DNA of 9,138 bases from Flavobacteriaceae bacterium. Its GTDB lineage: Bacteria > Bacteroidota > Bacteroidia > Flavobacteriales > Flavobacteriaceae. Location of the stretch: positions 1 to 9,138 of the forward strand of contig JAAZUX010000019.1 of assembly GCA_018623955.1 (NCBI GenBank), read 5' to 3'. Each line of letters starts with the position of its first letter. Position 1 is the stretch's first letter. The notes under the pieces were generated by a model. That model had not been told where the DNA came from, ran no database searches, and saw nothing but the letters and a program-made list of their open reading frames with translations. Shown here piece after piece: positions 1 through 6,454 of this stretch. Both the position numbers and the translations under genes were made by a program.

Positions 1-31
1 AATTTAAAACTTATAATAATGCTAAAAATAG

Positions 32-39
32 TACTTTTA
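32..39 (+). promoter_or_regulatory. Possible weak -7 box for the RlmL-type methyltransferase gene
   Basis: TACTTTTA matches the Bacteroidota -7 consensus TAnnTTTG at 7 of 8 positions and lies 16 bases before the ATG at 56. The region needed to judge a -33 element is largely outside the window. A second near match, TTACTTTG at 47-54, ends one base before the ATG. This is a sequence match only, and the gene could equally be read from further upstream. Confidence 0.3.
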
Positions 40-55
40 GAACGAATTACTTTGG

Positions 56-1234
56 ATGGAAAAGAATTTTAAAATGTTGGCCAAAACCTTTTATGGGATG
101 GAAAAAATTTTGGCTCTTGAGTTAAAGCAACTCGGAGCAGTGGATGTCTATGAAGGCAATCGTTTGGTTCATTTTACCGGTGATAAAGGTTTTATGTACA
201 AGGCAAACCTTTGTTTGCGTACTGCATTAAAAATTCTAAAACCCATTTTCCAATTTCGGGTGGAGAACGAAAGTGTACTTTATGAAAAACTCTATCATTA
301 CGATTGGAGTAGTTTGCTCTCTGCGGATCAAACCTTTGCCATTGATAGCGTTGTTCATGGAAAGGTGTTCAATCATTCGCTATATGTTACTCAACGCTGC
401 AAAGATGCTATCGTAGATCGTTTCCGGAAGGATCATGGAAAAAGACCGACGGTTGATACCCGTCATCCGGATATACGATTACACCTCCACATTTTTGATC
501 AAAAATGTAATTTATCCCTCGACACTTCCGGTCGTTCTCTGCACCACAGGGGGTACAGATCCTTGACCAATATTGCTCCAATCAACGAGGTGCTTGCGGC
601 TGGAATCATTATGTTATCGGATTGGGATCAAAGAACAGATTTTATGGATCCCATGTGTGGGAGCGGAACCTTTCTAATTGAGGCTGCTATGATGGCTTGT
701 AAAATTCCTGCAAACCTCAATCGCAATATTTTTGCCTTTGAAAAATGGAAGGATTGGGACAATATCCTTTTTGATAAAATTAAAGATTCCAAACTCAATA
801 GCGTCGTTTCTCCTGCCGGAAAAATCTATGGTTTTGACAAAGCTCCCTCTGCCATTGAAAAATCAACCACCAACATTAAAAATGCCGGGCTTGAGGATTT
901 TATACAAGTCAATAGGGCCAATTTTTTTAACTCTCAAAAAATGGGAGATACCCCACTTCATCTTTTGACTAACCCACCTTATGGAGAGCGTTTGGATGGA
1001 GACATTAATACCTTGTATAAAAATTTTGGAGACACCCTAAAACGATCCTACCCCAATACACAAGCATGGGTTATCAGTTCTAATTTTGAAGCTTTAAAGT
1101 TTTTTGGACTCCGCCCCAGCAGAAAAATTAAACTTTTTAATGGAAAGTTAGAGACGCGTTTGTGCAATTTTCCTATTTACGAAGGAACCAAAAAAATCCA
1201 TAAACTAAAAAAACAGAATCCGTCCGAGGATTAA
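56..1234 (+). CDS. THUMP-domain class I SAM-dependent RNA methyltransferase (RlmL-type, 23S rRNA guanine-N2)
   Basis: This 392-residue protein is predicted to methylate the exocyclic N2 of a guanine in 23S rRNA, using SAM, in the cytoplasm. The N-terminal part (about residues 8-155) is a ferredoxin-like plus THUMP region that binds RNA; it opens with AKTFYGMEKILALELKQLGA, typical of the family. The Rossmann methyltransferase follows: motif I is DPMCGSGTFLIEAA (198-211), and the catalytic motif IV is TNPPYGERL (305-313), the NPPY signature of N2-guanine or N6-adenine methylation. The length fits stand-alone RlmL/YpsC proteins, not the roughly 700-residue RlmKL fusion of E. coli. The m2G2445 target is inferred from family membership. 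The ATG at 56 is the first in frame; the ATG at 74 is a less likely alternative. The stop overlaps that of the convergent DUF6048 gene by 4 bases. Confidence 0.92.
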   Translation: MEKNFKMLAKTFYGMEKILALELKQLGAVDVYEGNRLVHFTGDKGFMYKANLCLRTALKILKPIFQFRVENESVLYEKLYHYDWSSLLSADQTFAIDSVVHGKVFNHSLYVTQRCKDAIVDRFRKDHGKRPTVDTRHPDIRLHLHIFDQKCNLSLDTSGRSLHHRGYRSLTNIAPINEVLAAGIIMLSDWDQRTDFMDPMCGSGTFLIEAAMMACKIPANLNRNIFAFEKWKDWDNILFDKIKDSKLNSVVSPAGKIYGFDKAPSAIEKSTTNIKNAGLEDFIQVNRANFFNSQKMGDTPLHLLTNPPYGERLDGDINTLYKNFGDTLKRSYPNTQAWVISSNFEALKFFGLRPSRKIKLFNGKLETRLCNFPIYEGTKKIHKLKKQNPSED

Positions 1235-1959
1235 AGTTTTACAGGGATGGCGTAAGTGAGGGTATAGTTGAAACCAGCCCCCCAAACATTTTCATCGGTT
1301 TTTTTGTTAAAACCGGGGATGTACAAATTGTCAAAATTGCCAGGACGGGTGTCGCTCATCAATCTGTTGAGCCTTAGACTGAAGCCCATGTAAATGTTGT
1401 TGATCATTTTTACTTTGATTCCTGCAATAATTTCTACCCATCTTGCTGACAGTGCATCTTGTTCTCTTATTTCAGGGCCTTTCTTTATAATTTCTGCAGG
1501 CCAATAATGGTTGATCTGATAGGGTTCGTATTCATTTACTTTTTGTTTGTGAAAACTATTTCCAATGCGCATCCCCAAATAAATGGCATTGTTCATTCCC
1601 TTCCAGTTTTTGTATAAATTATAATCAAAACCTAATTTCAGGTAGCTTCCTGATGTGGTGAAATTGATTTGTTCGGACTGTTGTGTTTTTCTTTCATTGC
1701 CCAATTCAATTGCCCCGTAAAACTCTGAGAAAAGTCTGATGTCTCCAACCAACTCCAACCCAAAATAGTCTTTATCCAATTGGGCCATAAACGGTTTTGA
1801 TAGATCCAAACCAAATCGAATGGTATAGGGTTTCTTTTCCCTTTTTTTGAGGGTATCAACTACTACCTCTTCTACCTCCTCAACAAGCTCTTGGGCAATA
1901 GTCCAATAAACAGGTGTTTGCAGGCTAATGATAAACAGCCAAATGTGAACTTTTTTCAT
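1231..1959 (-). CDS. DUF6048 family protein, secreted, probable outer-membrane beta-barrel
   Basis: The product has 242 residues and no known function. I recognise it as DUF6048, a Bacteroidota family, from the C-terminal half, which contains NNIYMGFSLRLNRL, then NFDNLYIPGFN, then a final FNYTLTYAIPVKL. Residues 1-23 look like a Sec signal peptide ending near TIAQ. Next comes an acidic stretch with repeated EE pairs (about 24-36) and a basic KKREKK patch. The rest alternates polar and aromatic residues in short strands and ends in an aromatic-rich segment, as expected for a small outer-membrane barrel; that topology is inferred. Its ATG lies inside the end of the DUF6452 gene (35-base overlap in another frame), so translation is probably coupled. 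It is the last gene of the rlmD unit. Confidence 0.88.
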   Translation of the reverse strand: MKKVHIWLFIISLQTPVYWTIAQELVEEVEEVVVDTLKKREKKPYTIRFGLDLSKPFMAQLDKDYFGLELVGDIRLFSEFYGAIELGNERKTQQSEQINFTTSGSYLKLGFDYNLYKNWKGMNNAIYLGMRIGNSFHKQKVNEYEPYQINHYWPAEIIKKGPEIREQDALSARWVEIIAGIKVKMINNIYMGFSLRLNRLMSDTRPGNFDNLYIPGFNKKTDENVWGAGFNYTLTYAIPVKL

Positions 1960-2404
1960 CGGAAAGGGTATCTCTTATTTTTTCAATGCTTTTAATCCAA
2001 CCCTCACCTTGAGTGAGTTTATAGTAGAAAGGATTTTCGAATATAAAAGTGGATTTGTATCCACAGGCTCGATTGATATAGGTATCAAATTGGCGGTGAT
2101 TGATTTGAAGGGAGTCACTCAGTGTTGGGGAGGATGTGTTCAATGTAAACTCATACTGGGTAAATTCATAATTGTTTCTCAATGGAATCGCGATGGAATC
2201 GCCGGAGTAGACGGTCAGGTCGTCTTCAAGGCCTATGCCTCGAATCAAAAGTTCCGTGACTCCTTTTTTGGCCTGAGGATTTTCATGATCCTTGAATAAA
2301 ATGATCATTCTTGGAGTCGCCGGTGTCCCTTCGAGACAGATGTCGTCTTTCTCACAGGAGAACAAAATGAGAAACATCAGGAAAATGAAACTTCGGGGAG
2401 TCAT
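1925..2404 (-). CDS. DUF6452 family lipoprotein
   Basis: This 159-residue protein is of unknown function and resembles DUF6452, a Bacteroidota family that commonly accompanies DUF6048. It begins with a short hydrophobic signal and a lipobox, ILFSC, so Cys17 is the likely lipidated residue. EKDDICLEGTPATPRMIILF follows, a family hallmark with Cys23. A second hallmark, INRACGYKSTF, lies near 110-120 with Cys114. Cys23 and Cys114 could form a disulphide in the periplasm (inference). The ATG at 2404 is preferred over an in-frame ATG at 2443. The longer form would overlap rlmD by 35 bases and put charged residues before the signal, whereas the chosen start lies 4 bases after the rlmD stop and gives a classic lipoprotein N-terminus. 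About 30 extra residues follow the last recognisable block. Confidence 0.87.
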   Translation of the reverse strand: MTPRSFIFLMFLILFSCEKDDICLEGTPATPRMIILFKDHENPQAKKGVTELLIRGIGLEDDLTVYSGDSIAIPLRNNYEFTQYEFTLNTSSPTLSDSLQINHRQFDTYINRACGYKSTFIFENPFYYKLTQGEGWIKSIEKIRDTLSDEKSSHLAVYH

Positions 2405-2408
2405 TGGC

Positions 2409-3815
2409 TTATATCTTTTCCAAAAGTACGACATTTTCAACATGTTGGGTTTGGGGAAACATATCTATGGCTCTAGATCTGACTAGCTTGTATTGGTCTT
2501 TCATCAAAAACAAATCTCTGGCTTGGGTGGCATGGTTACAACTTACATAAACGATTTTCTCAGGTTTGAGAAAAAGTAATTGTTTTACTACTGCAGGGTG
2601 CATTCCATTGCGGGGGGGATCTGTAATCACCACATTGGCTTTTCCGTGGCGATTGATAAAATCTTGATTAAAAATTTTTCGCATATCACCCACTTCAAAA
2701 AAGGCATTTTTAATGTCATTTTCTTTAGCATTGGTTTGAGCAGCTTCGATTGCCTCTGGCACAGATTCTACCCCAACGACCTTGTTGCAATCTTTGGCGA
2801 GAAACTGAGCAATGGTTCCTGTACCAGTATACAAATCGAAAACCAACTCTTCGCCTTTGAGCCCTGCAAAGTCTCGGGCTATTTTATATAGTTCATAGGC
2901 CTGTTTGCTATTGGTTTGAAAAAAGGATTTGGCATTAATTTTAAAAAGCAGTCCTTCCATTTCCTCTGTTATGTAGTTTTTTCCATCATAACATATGATT
3001 TCTTGGTCGTAAAGTGTATCGTTGGCTTTACTGTTGATGCAATAAAGCAATGACGTGATGTCAAAATGCTTTTTTAGATGCTCCAACAGGGACTCGCGTT
3101 GGGCTTTATTTTCTCTGAAAAACTGAATCAAAACCATAAACGCCCCATCCTTGGTGTTTCGTATCATCAAGCTCCGTAAAAAGCCTTCTTGATCTCTTGG
3201 GTTAAAAAAATCAAGTTGATGTTTTAGTGCAAAAGCTTTTACCGCATTTCTAATTTCATTGGCCGGTTCGGCTTGCAAATGGCATTGGTGGATGTCGACG
3301 ACCTTGTCCCACATTCCCGCTTTGTGAAAACCCAATCCTTTTTTTTCGATGATCAAAGATTTGTCAGCAATTTCATCGGCCGTCAGCCAGCGTTGATCAG
3401 AAAAGGCGTATTCCATCTTATTTCTGTAGAAGTAGGGTTGGGGTGCGGCCATTATATCATCAATTTCGGGGAGTGTCATCCCAGAGAAGTTTTTAAGGTT
3501 GTGCAATACCTCCTTTTGCTTGAAATGCAGTTGGGCTTCATAACTCATGTTTTGCCATTTACAACCCCCGCAGACACCAAAATGCTCGCATTGGGGCTCA
3601 ATACGATTCGGTGAGGGTTCAAGGATTTCAATTAGATTGGCTTCAAAATACCCTCTTCTTTTTTTATAGGTTTCTACATTGATTTTATCTCCTGGTACCA
3701 CCCCGGAAACAAAGATAACTTTGCCTTCTTCAGATTTTACCACTCCCTTTCCCCGGGCGGTTATATCAACTACTTCCAAGTTGTAGTGTCGCTCCGAAAT
3801 GAATTTTTTTGCCAT
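2409..3815 (-). CDS. rlmD: 23S rRNA (uracil-5-)-methyltransferase, RlmD/RumA family
   Basis: The 468-residue enzyme transfers a methyl group from SAM to C5 of a uracil in 23S rRNA (U1939 in E. coli numbering). A TRAM RNA-binding domain occupies about residues 4-62. A four-cysteine iron-sulphur site follows: Cys76, Cys82, Cys85 (in CEHFGVCGGCKWQ) and Cys178. The C-terminal Rossmann domain has motif I DLYTGTGTI (327-335), TDPPRNG (398-404), the catalytic nucleophile Cys426 in YVSCNHAT, and the general base Glu460 in QHVENVVLL. All key residues are present. Some relatives (Gram-positive RlmCD) modify both U747 and U1939, so exact specificity is not settled by sequence. An upstream in-frame ATG at 3875 would add 20 unconserved-looking residues and place the promoter box inside the gene, so the ATG at 3815 is chosen. 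It is first in a unit with DUF6452 and DUF6048. Confidence 0.94.
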   Translation of the reverse strand: MAKKFISERHYNLEVVDITARGKGVVKSEEGKVIFVSGVVPGDKINVETYKKRRGYFEANLIEILEPSPNRIEPQCEHFGVCGGCKWQNMSYEAQLHFKQKEVLHNLKNFSGMTLPEIDDIMAAPQPYFYRNKMEYAFSDQRWLTADEIADKSLIIEKKGLGFHKAGMWDKVVDIHQCHLQAEPANEIRNAVKAFALKHQLDFFNPRDQEGFLRSLMIRNTKDGAFMVLIQFFRENKAQRESLLEHLKKHFDITSLLYCINSKANDTLYDQEIICYDGKNYITEEMEGLLFKINAKSFFQTNSKQAYELYKIARDFAGLKGEELVFDLYTGTGTIAQFLAKDCNKVVGVESVPEAIEAAQTNAKENDIKNAFFEVGDMRKIFNQDFINRHGKANVVITDPPRNGMHPAVVKQLLFLKPEKIVYVSCNHATQARDLFLMKDQYKLVRSRAIDMFPQTQHVENVVLLEKI

Positions 3816-3819
3816 GTTG

Positions 3820-3827
3820 CAAAAATA
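3820..3827 (-). promoter_or_regulatory. -7 promoter box for rlmD (TATTTTTG)
   Basis: On the minus strand TATTTTTG is an exact match to the Bacteroidota TAnnTTTG element. It ends only 4 bases (CAAC) before the rlmD ATG at 3815, so transcription would begin at or just next to the start codon. No good TTG -33 element is seen at 17-23 bases upstream; GTG at a spacing of 21 is the nearest. Chance occurrence in AT-rich DNA is possible. Confidence 0.5.
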
Positions 3828-3932
3828 GGATTGTTTTTTTACCCATTTCACAGATTTTGGGTAAACCATTGCCAAGAATTTGATTTCTGCTCATCAATGC
3901 ATTAGGACTCCGATAAAGTGTAATTATATTCT

Positions 3933-3940
3933 TATTTTTG
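3933..3940 (+). promoter_or_regulatory. -7 promoter box for rocD and the cysteine desulfurase gene (TATTTTTG)
   Basis: This is an exact TAnnTTTG match, 42 bases before the rocD ATG at 3983, which would give a leader of roughly 35-40 bases. The expected -33 TTG is not visible at normal spacing. No clear Shine-Dalgarno sequence is present between the box and the start codon. The box sits in the 167-base divergent gap between rlmD and rocD. Confidence 0.55.
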
Positions 3941-3982
3941 TGTTGGATTTTTTCCAGGAACATTAACTACCATTGAAAATTA

Positions 3983-5275
3983 ATGATGAATACCACACAA
4001 AAATCACTTCAGGATTATTATTTGGATTTAGAGGCTAAACACGGTGCTCACGATTATCACCCACTGCCGGTTGTATTGGCCAAGGGAGAAGGAGTTTTTT
4101 TGTGGGATGTGGAAGGTAAAAAGTACTATGACTTTCTATCGGCCTATTCAGCAGTAAACCAAGGGCATTGTCATCCCGAAATTGTGGGAGCTATGAAAGC
4201 GCAGGCGGAAACCTTAACGCTTACGTCCAGAGCTTTTCACAACAACAAATTGGGGGAGTACATGAAGTACATTACCGAATATTTTGGTTTTGAAAAGGTA
4301 CTTTGTATGAATACGGGTGCTGAAGGAGTGGAGACTGCTATAAAAATTACCCGAAAATGGGGCTATCAGAAAAAAGGAGTTCCTGAAAATCAGGCTCAAA
4401 TCATCGTCTGCGATAACAACTTTCACGGACGTACCTCTACCATCATCTCTTTCTCTACCGATCCCAATTCCAAAGAAAACTTTGGTCCCTATGCTACTGG
4501 ATTTATCCACGTGCCTTATGATGATCTCGAAGCTTTGGAAGCTGTACTGGAAACCAATCCCAATGTGGTGGGCTTTTTGGTAGAACCCATACAGGGAGAG
4601 GCTGGAGTATTTACCCCTGCGGAAGATTTTATCAAGGGAGCCAAAGCCTTGTGTAACGAATACAATGTGTTGCTCATAACAGATGAAATTCAAACTGGAG
4701 TTGGTCGAACAGGATCTTTGTTGGCGGTTTGTGGCAACTGTAATTGTGAACATACTTGCGAACAACAGGCCGACACCTATGTCCGCCCTGATATGTTGAT
4801 ATTGGGAAAAGCCATCAGTGGTGGTACTTATCCCGTCTCAGCAGTTCTCTGTGATGCTGCAGTGATGGATGTGATTCAGCCAGGTCAACACGGCAGTACT
4901 TTTGGAGGCAACCCTTTAGCCGTTACCATTGCCAAAAAGGCTTTGGAGGTAGTGCTCAACGAAAAACTGGCGCAAAATGCCAGACGTTTGGGAGCCATTT
5001 TTAGGGAAGAAATGAATCTCTTCATTGCCAAAAGTAATATCGTTAAGTTGGTCAGAGGAAAAGGTTTACTCAATGCCATCGTCATCAACGATTCACCCCA
5101 GAGTGATACCGCTTGGAACATCTGCTTAAAACTGAGAGACAATGGGCTTTTGGCCAAACCAACCCACGGGAATATTATTCGGTTCGCACCACCACTGGTG
5201 ATGAGTGAAAAACAGCTCTATGATTGTGTCAGGATCATCGTAGAAACCCTAAAAACATTTGAACCTGATCGGTAG
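3983..5275 (+). CDS. rocD: Ornithine--oxo-acid aminotransferase (ornithine delta-aminotransferase)
   Basis: This cytoplasmic PLP enzyme (430 residues, fold type I, class III aminotransferase) moves the delta-amino group of ornithine to 2-oxoglutarate, giving glutamate semialdehyde and glutamate. It links arginine breakdown with proline and glutamate metabolism. SAYSAVNQGHCHP (53-65) matches the ornithine-binding region of OATs, including Tyr55. TGAEG (111-115) binds the phosphate, EPIQGEAGV (201-209) carries Glu206, ITDEIQ (232-237) carries Asp234 against the pyridine nitrogen, and LGKA carries Lys276 for the Schiff base. The end PTHGNIIRFAPPL, with Arg400, is typical of OAT as opposed to acetylornithine aminotransferase. 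Between GRTGSLLA and RPDMLILGKA sits an insertion with Cys250, 253, 255 and 259. Two tandem ATGs (3983, 3986) could serve as the start. The cysteine desulfurase gene starts 29 bases after the stop. Confidence 0.95.
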   Translation: MMNTTQKSLQDYYLDLEAKHGAHDYHPLPVVLAKGEGVFLWDVEGKKYYDFLSAYSAVNQGHCHPEIVGAMKAQAETLTLTSRAFHNNKLGEYMKYITEYFGFEKVLCMNTGAEGVETAIKITRKWGYQKKGVPENQAQIIVCDNNFHGRTSTIISFSTDPNSKENFGPYATGFIHVPYDDLEALEAVLETNPNVVGFLVEPIQGEAGVFTPAEDFIKGAKALCNEYNVLLITDEIQTGVGRTGSLLAVCGNCNCEHTCEQQADTYVRPDMLILGKAISGGTYPVSAVLCDAAVMDVIQPGQHGSTFGGNPLAVTIAKKALEVVLNEKLAQNARRLGAIFREEMNLFIAKSNIVKLVRGKGLLNAIVINDSPQSDTAWNICLKLRDNGLLAKPTHGNIIRFAPPLVMSEKQLYDCVRIIVETLKTFEPDR

Positions 5276-5304
5276 GTTTCATCCCCACATACGCTAGAGA
5301 ATTG

Positions 5305-6447
5305 ATGAAGGTATATTTCGACAATGCAGCTACGACTCCCATACGGAATGAGATCATTGAATTGATGACTCAAAGCATGTCGACGGCTTTTGGAAACCCT
5401 TCCTCAACCCACGGTTTTGGCAGAACTGCAAAATCGATGATAGAAACCGCTCGAAAAAGTGTTGCAAATCAACTCAACTGCGAACCACAAGAGATTATTT
5501 TTACCTCTGGTGGAACAGAGTCAGACAATATGATATTGCGCTGTGCTGTCAAAGACTTAGGAGTTAAGACCATCATCTCTTCTGTGGTAGAACACCATGC
5601 TGTTTTACATGCTTTGGATGACTTGGAGAAAGAAGGCGTGACCATTCATTATGTTGATTTGGATGAAAATGGTTCTCCTAATTTGGATCATCTGGAAAGT
5701 TTACTGAAATCCGATGATACGCTCAAATTGGTCAGTCTGATGCACATCAACAACGAAATAGGCAATGTGCTTGATTTGGATCGGGTAGGAGCCCTTTGTA
5801 AAGCCAATGGCGCCTATTTTCACACTGATGCTGTGCAAGGGGTGGGGCATTTTACATTTGATCTCAAATCCCAACCCATTGATTTTTTGGCTGCAGCAGC
5901 CCACAAATTTCATGGTCCTAAGGGTGTGGGCTTTGCTTATATCAGAAAAAAAACGGCACTAGACCCCTTTATCGTAGGTGGACCTCAAGAAAGAGGGCTA
6001 AGGGCAGGAACCGAATCGGTCCACAACATCATCGGTTTACAAAAAGCCATTGAGATGGCCTATGAAAACTTAGAAAAGGAAAGTGCCTATATCTTAGGTT
6101 TGAAAAAATATTTTATCTCCCAATTAAAGAATTTATTTCCCTCCGCACATTTCAATGGACTGTGTGGAAACTCGAAGAGGAGTACTTATACCCTAGTCAA
6201 TGTAGCTTTGCCACTTGAAGATTCCAAATCTCAATTACTCGATTTTCACTTGGATCTCAAGGGAATTGCTTGTTCAAAAGGAAGTGCATGTCAGGCTGGA
6301 GCAGATTTGGGATCTCATGTTCTGGGTAATCTCAAGCGTCCCGAGGCCGTAAAAAAACTACCATCATTGCGGTTTTCTTTTTCCTCTTTCAATACTATAG
6401 AAGAGATCGATTATGTGATCGAGTGTCTAAAAGCATTTCAAAACTAG
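5305..6447 (+). CDS. Cysteine desulfurase, IscS/NifS type (group I)
   Basis: This 380-residue PLP enzyme converts cysteine to alanine and holds the sulphur as a persulphide for iron-sulphur clusters or tRNA thiolation. It begins MKVYFDNAATTP, the family's usual N-terminus. TSGGTESDN (near 67-75) binds the cofactor phosphate, EHHAV carries His97, HTDAVQ carries Asp175 and Gln178, and AAAHKFHGPKG carries the Schiff-base Lys201. The nucleophile is Cys329 in SKGSACQAG; the loop length and the following LRFSFSSFNT block match group I enzymes, not the SufS type. An extra cysteine, Cys323, lies close by. The ATG at 5305 is preferred over an in-frame TTG one codon upstream (5302). No iscU, iscA, suf or mnmA gene is adjacent, so its acceptor cannot be told here. 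It is probably co-transcribed with rocD. Confidence 0.94.
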   Translation: MKVYFDNAATTPIRNEIIELMTQSMSTAFGNPSSTHGFGRTAKSMIETARKSVANQLNCEPQEIIFTSGGTESDNMILRCAVKDLGVKTIISSVVEHHAVLHALDDLEKEGVTIHYVDLDENGSPNLDHLESLLKSDDTLKLVSLMHINNEIGNVLDLDRVGALCKANGAYFHTDAVQGVGHFTFDLKSQPIDFLAAAAHKFHGPKGVGFAYIRKKTALDPFIVGGPQERGLRAGTESVHNIIGLQKAIEMAYENLEKESAYILGLKKYFISQLKNLFPSAHFNGLCGNSKRSTYTLVNVALPLEDSKSQLLDFHLDLKGIACSKGSACQAGADLGSHVLGNLKRPEAVKKLPSLRFSFSSFNTIEEIDYVIECLKAFQN

Positions 6448-6454
6448 ATCTGGT

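Noticed and set aside
2009..2299. Open frame of 96 codons on the plus strand opposite DUF6452
   Set aside because: DUF6452 on the minus strand has a lipobox, family motifs and operon spacing, while this frame has none of these.
3816..3875. N-terminal extension of RlmD by 20 residues from an upstream ATG
   Set aside because: The extra residues look unlike the TRAM start of the family and cover the exact TATTTTTG box, so the shorter start is preferred.
4214..4765. Open frame of 183 codons on the minus strand inside rocD
   Set aside because: It lies wholly within a gene with all family motifs, the translation is serine- and phenylalanine-rich with no domain, and it has no promoter or ribosome binding site.
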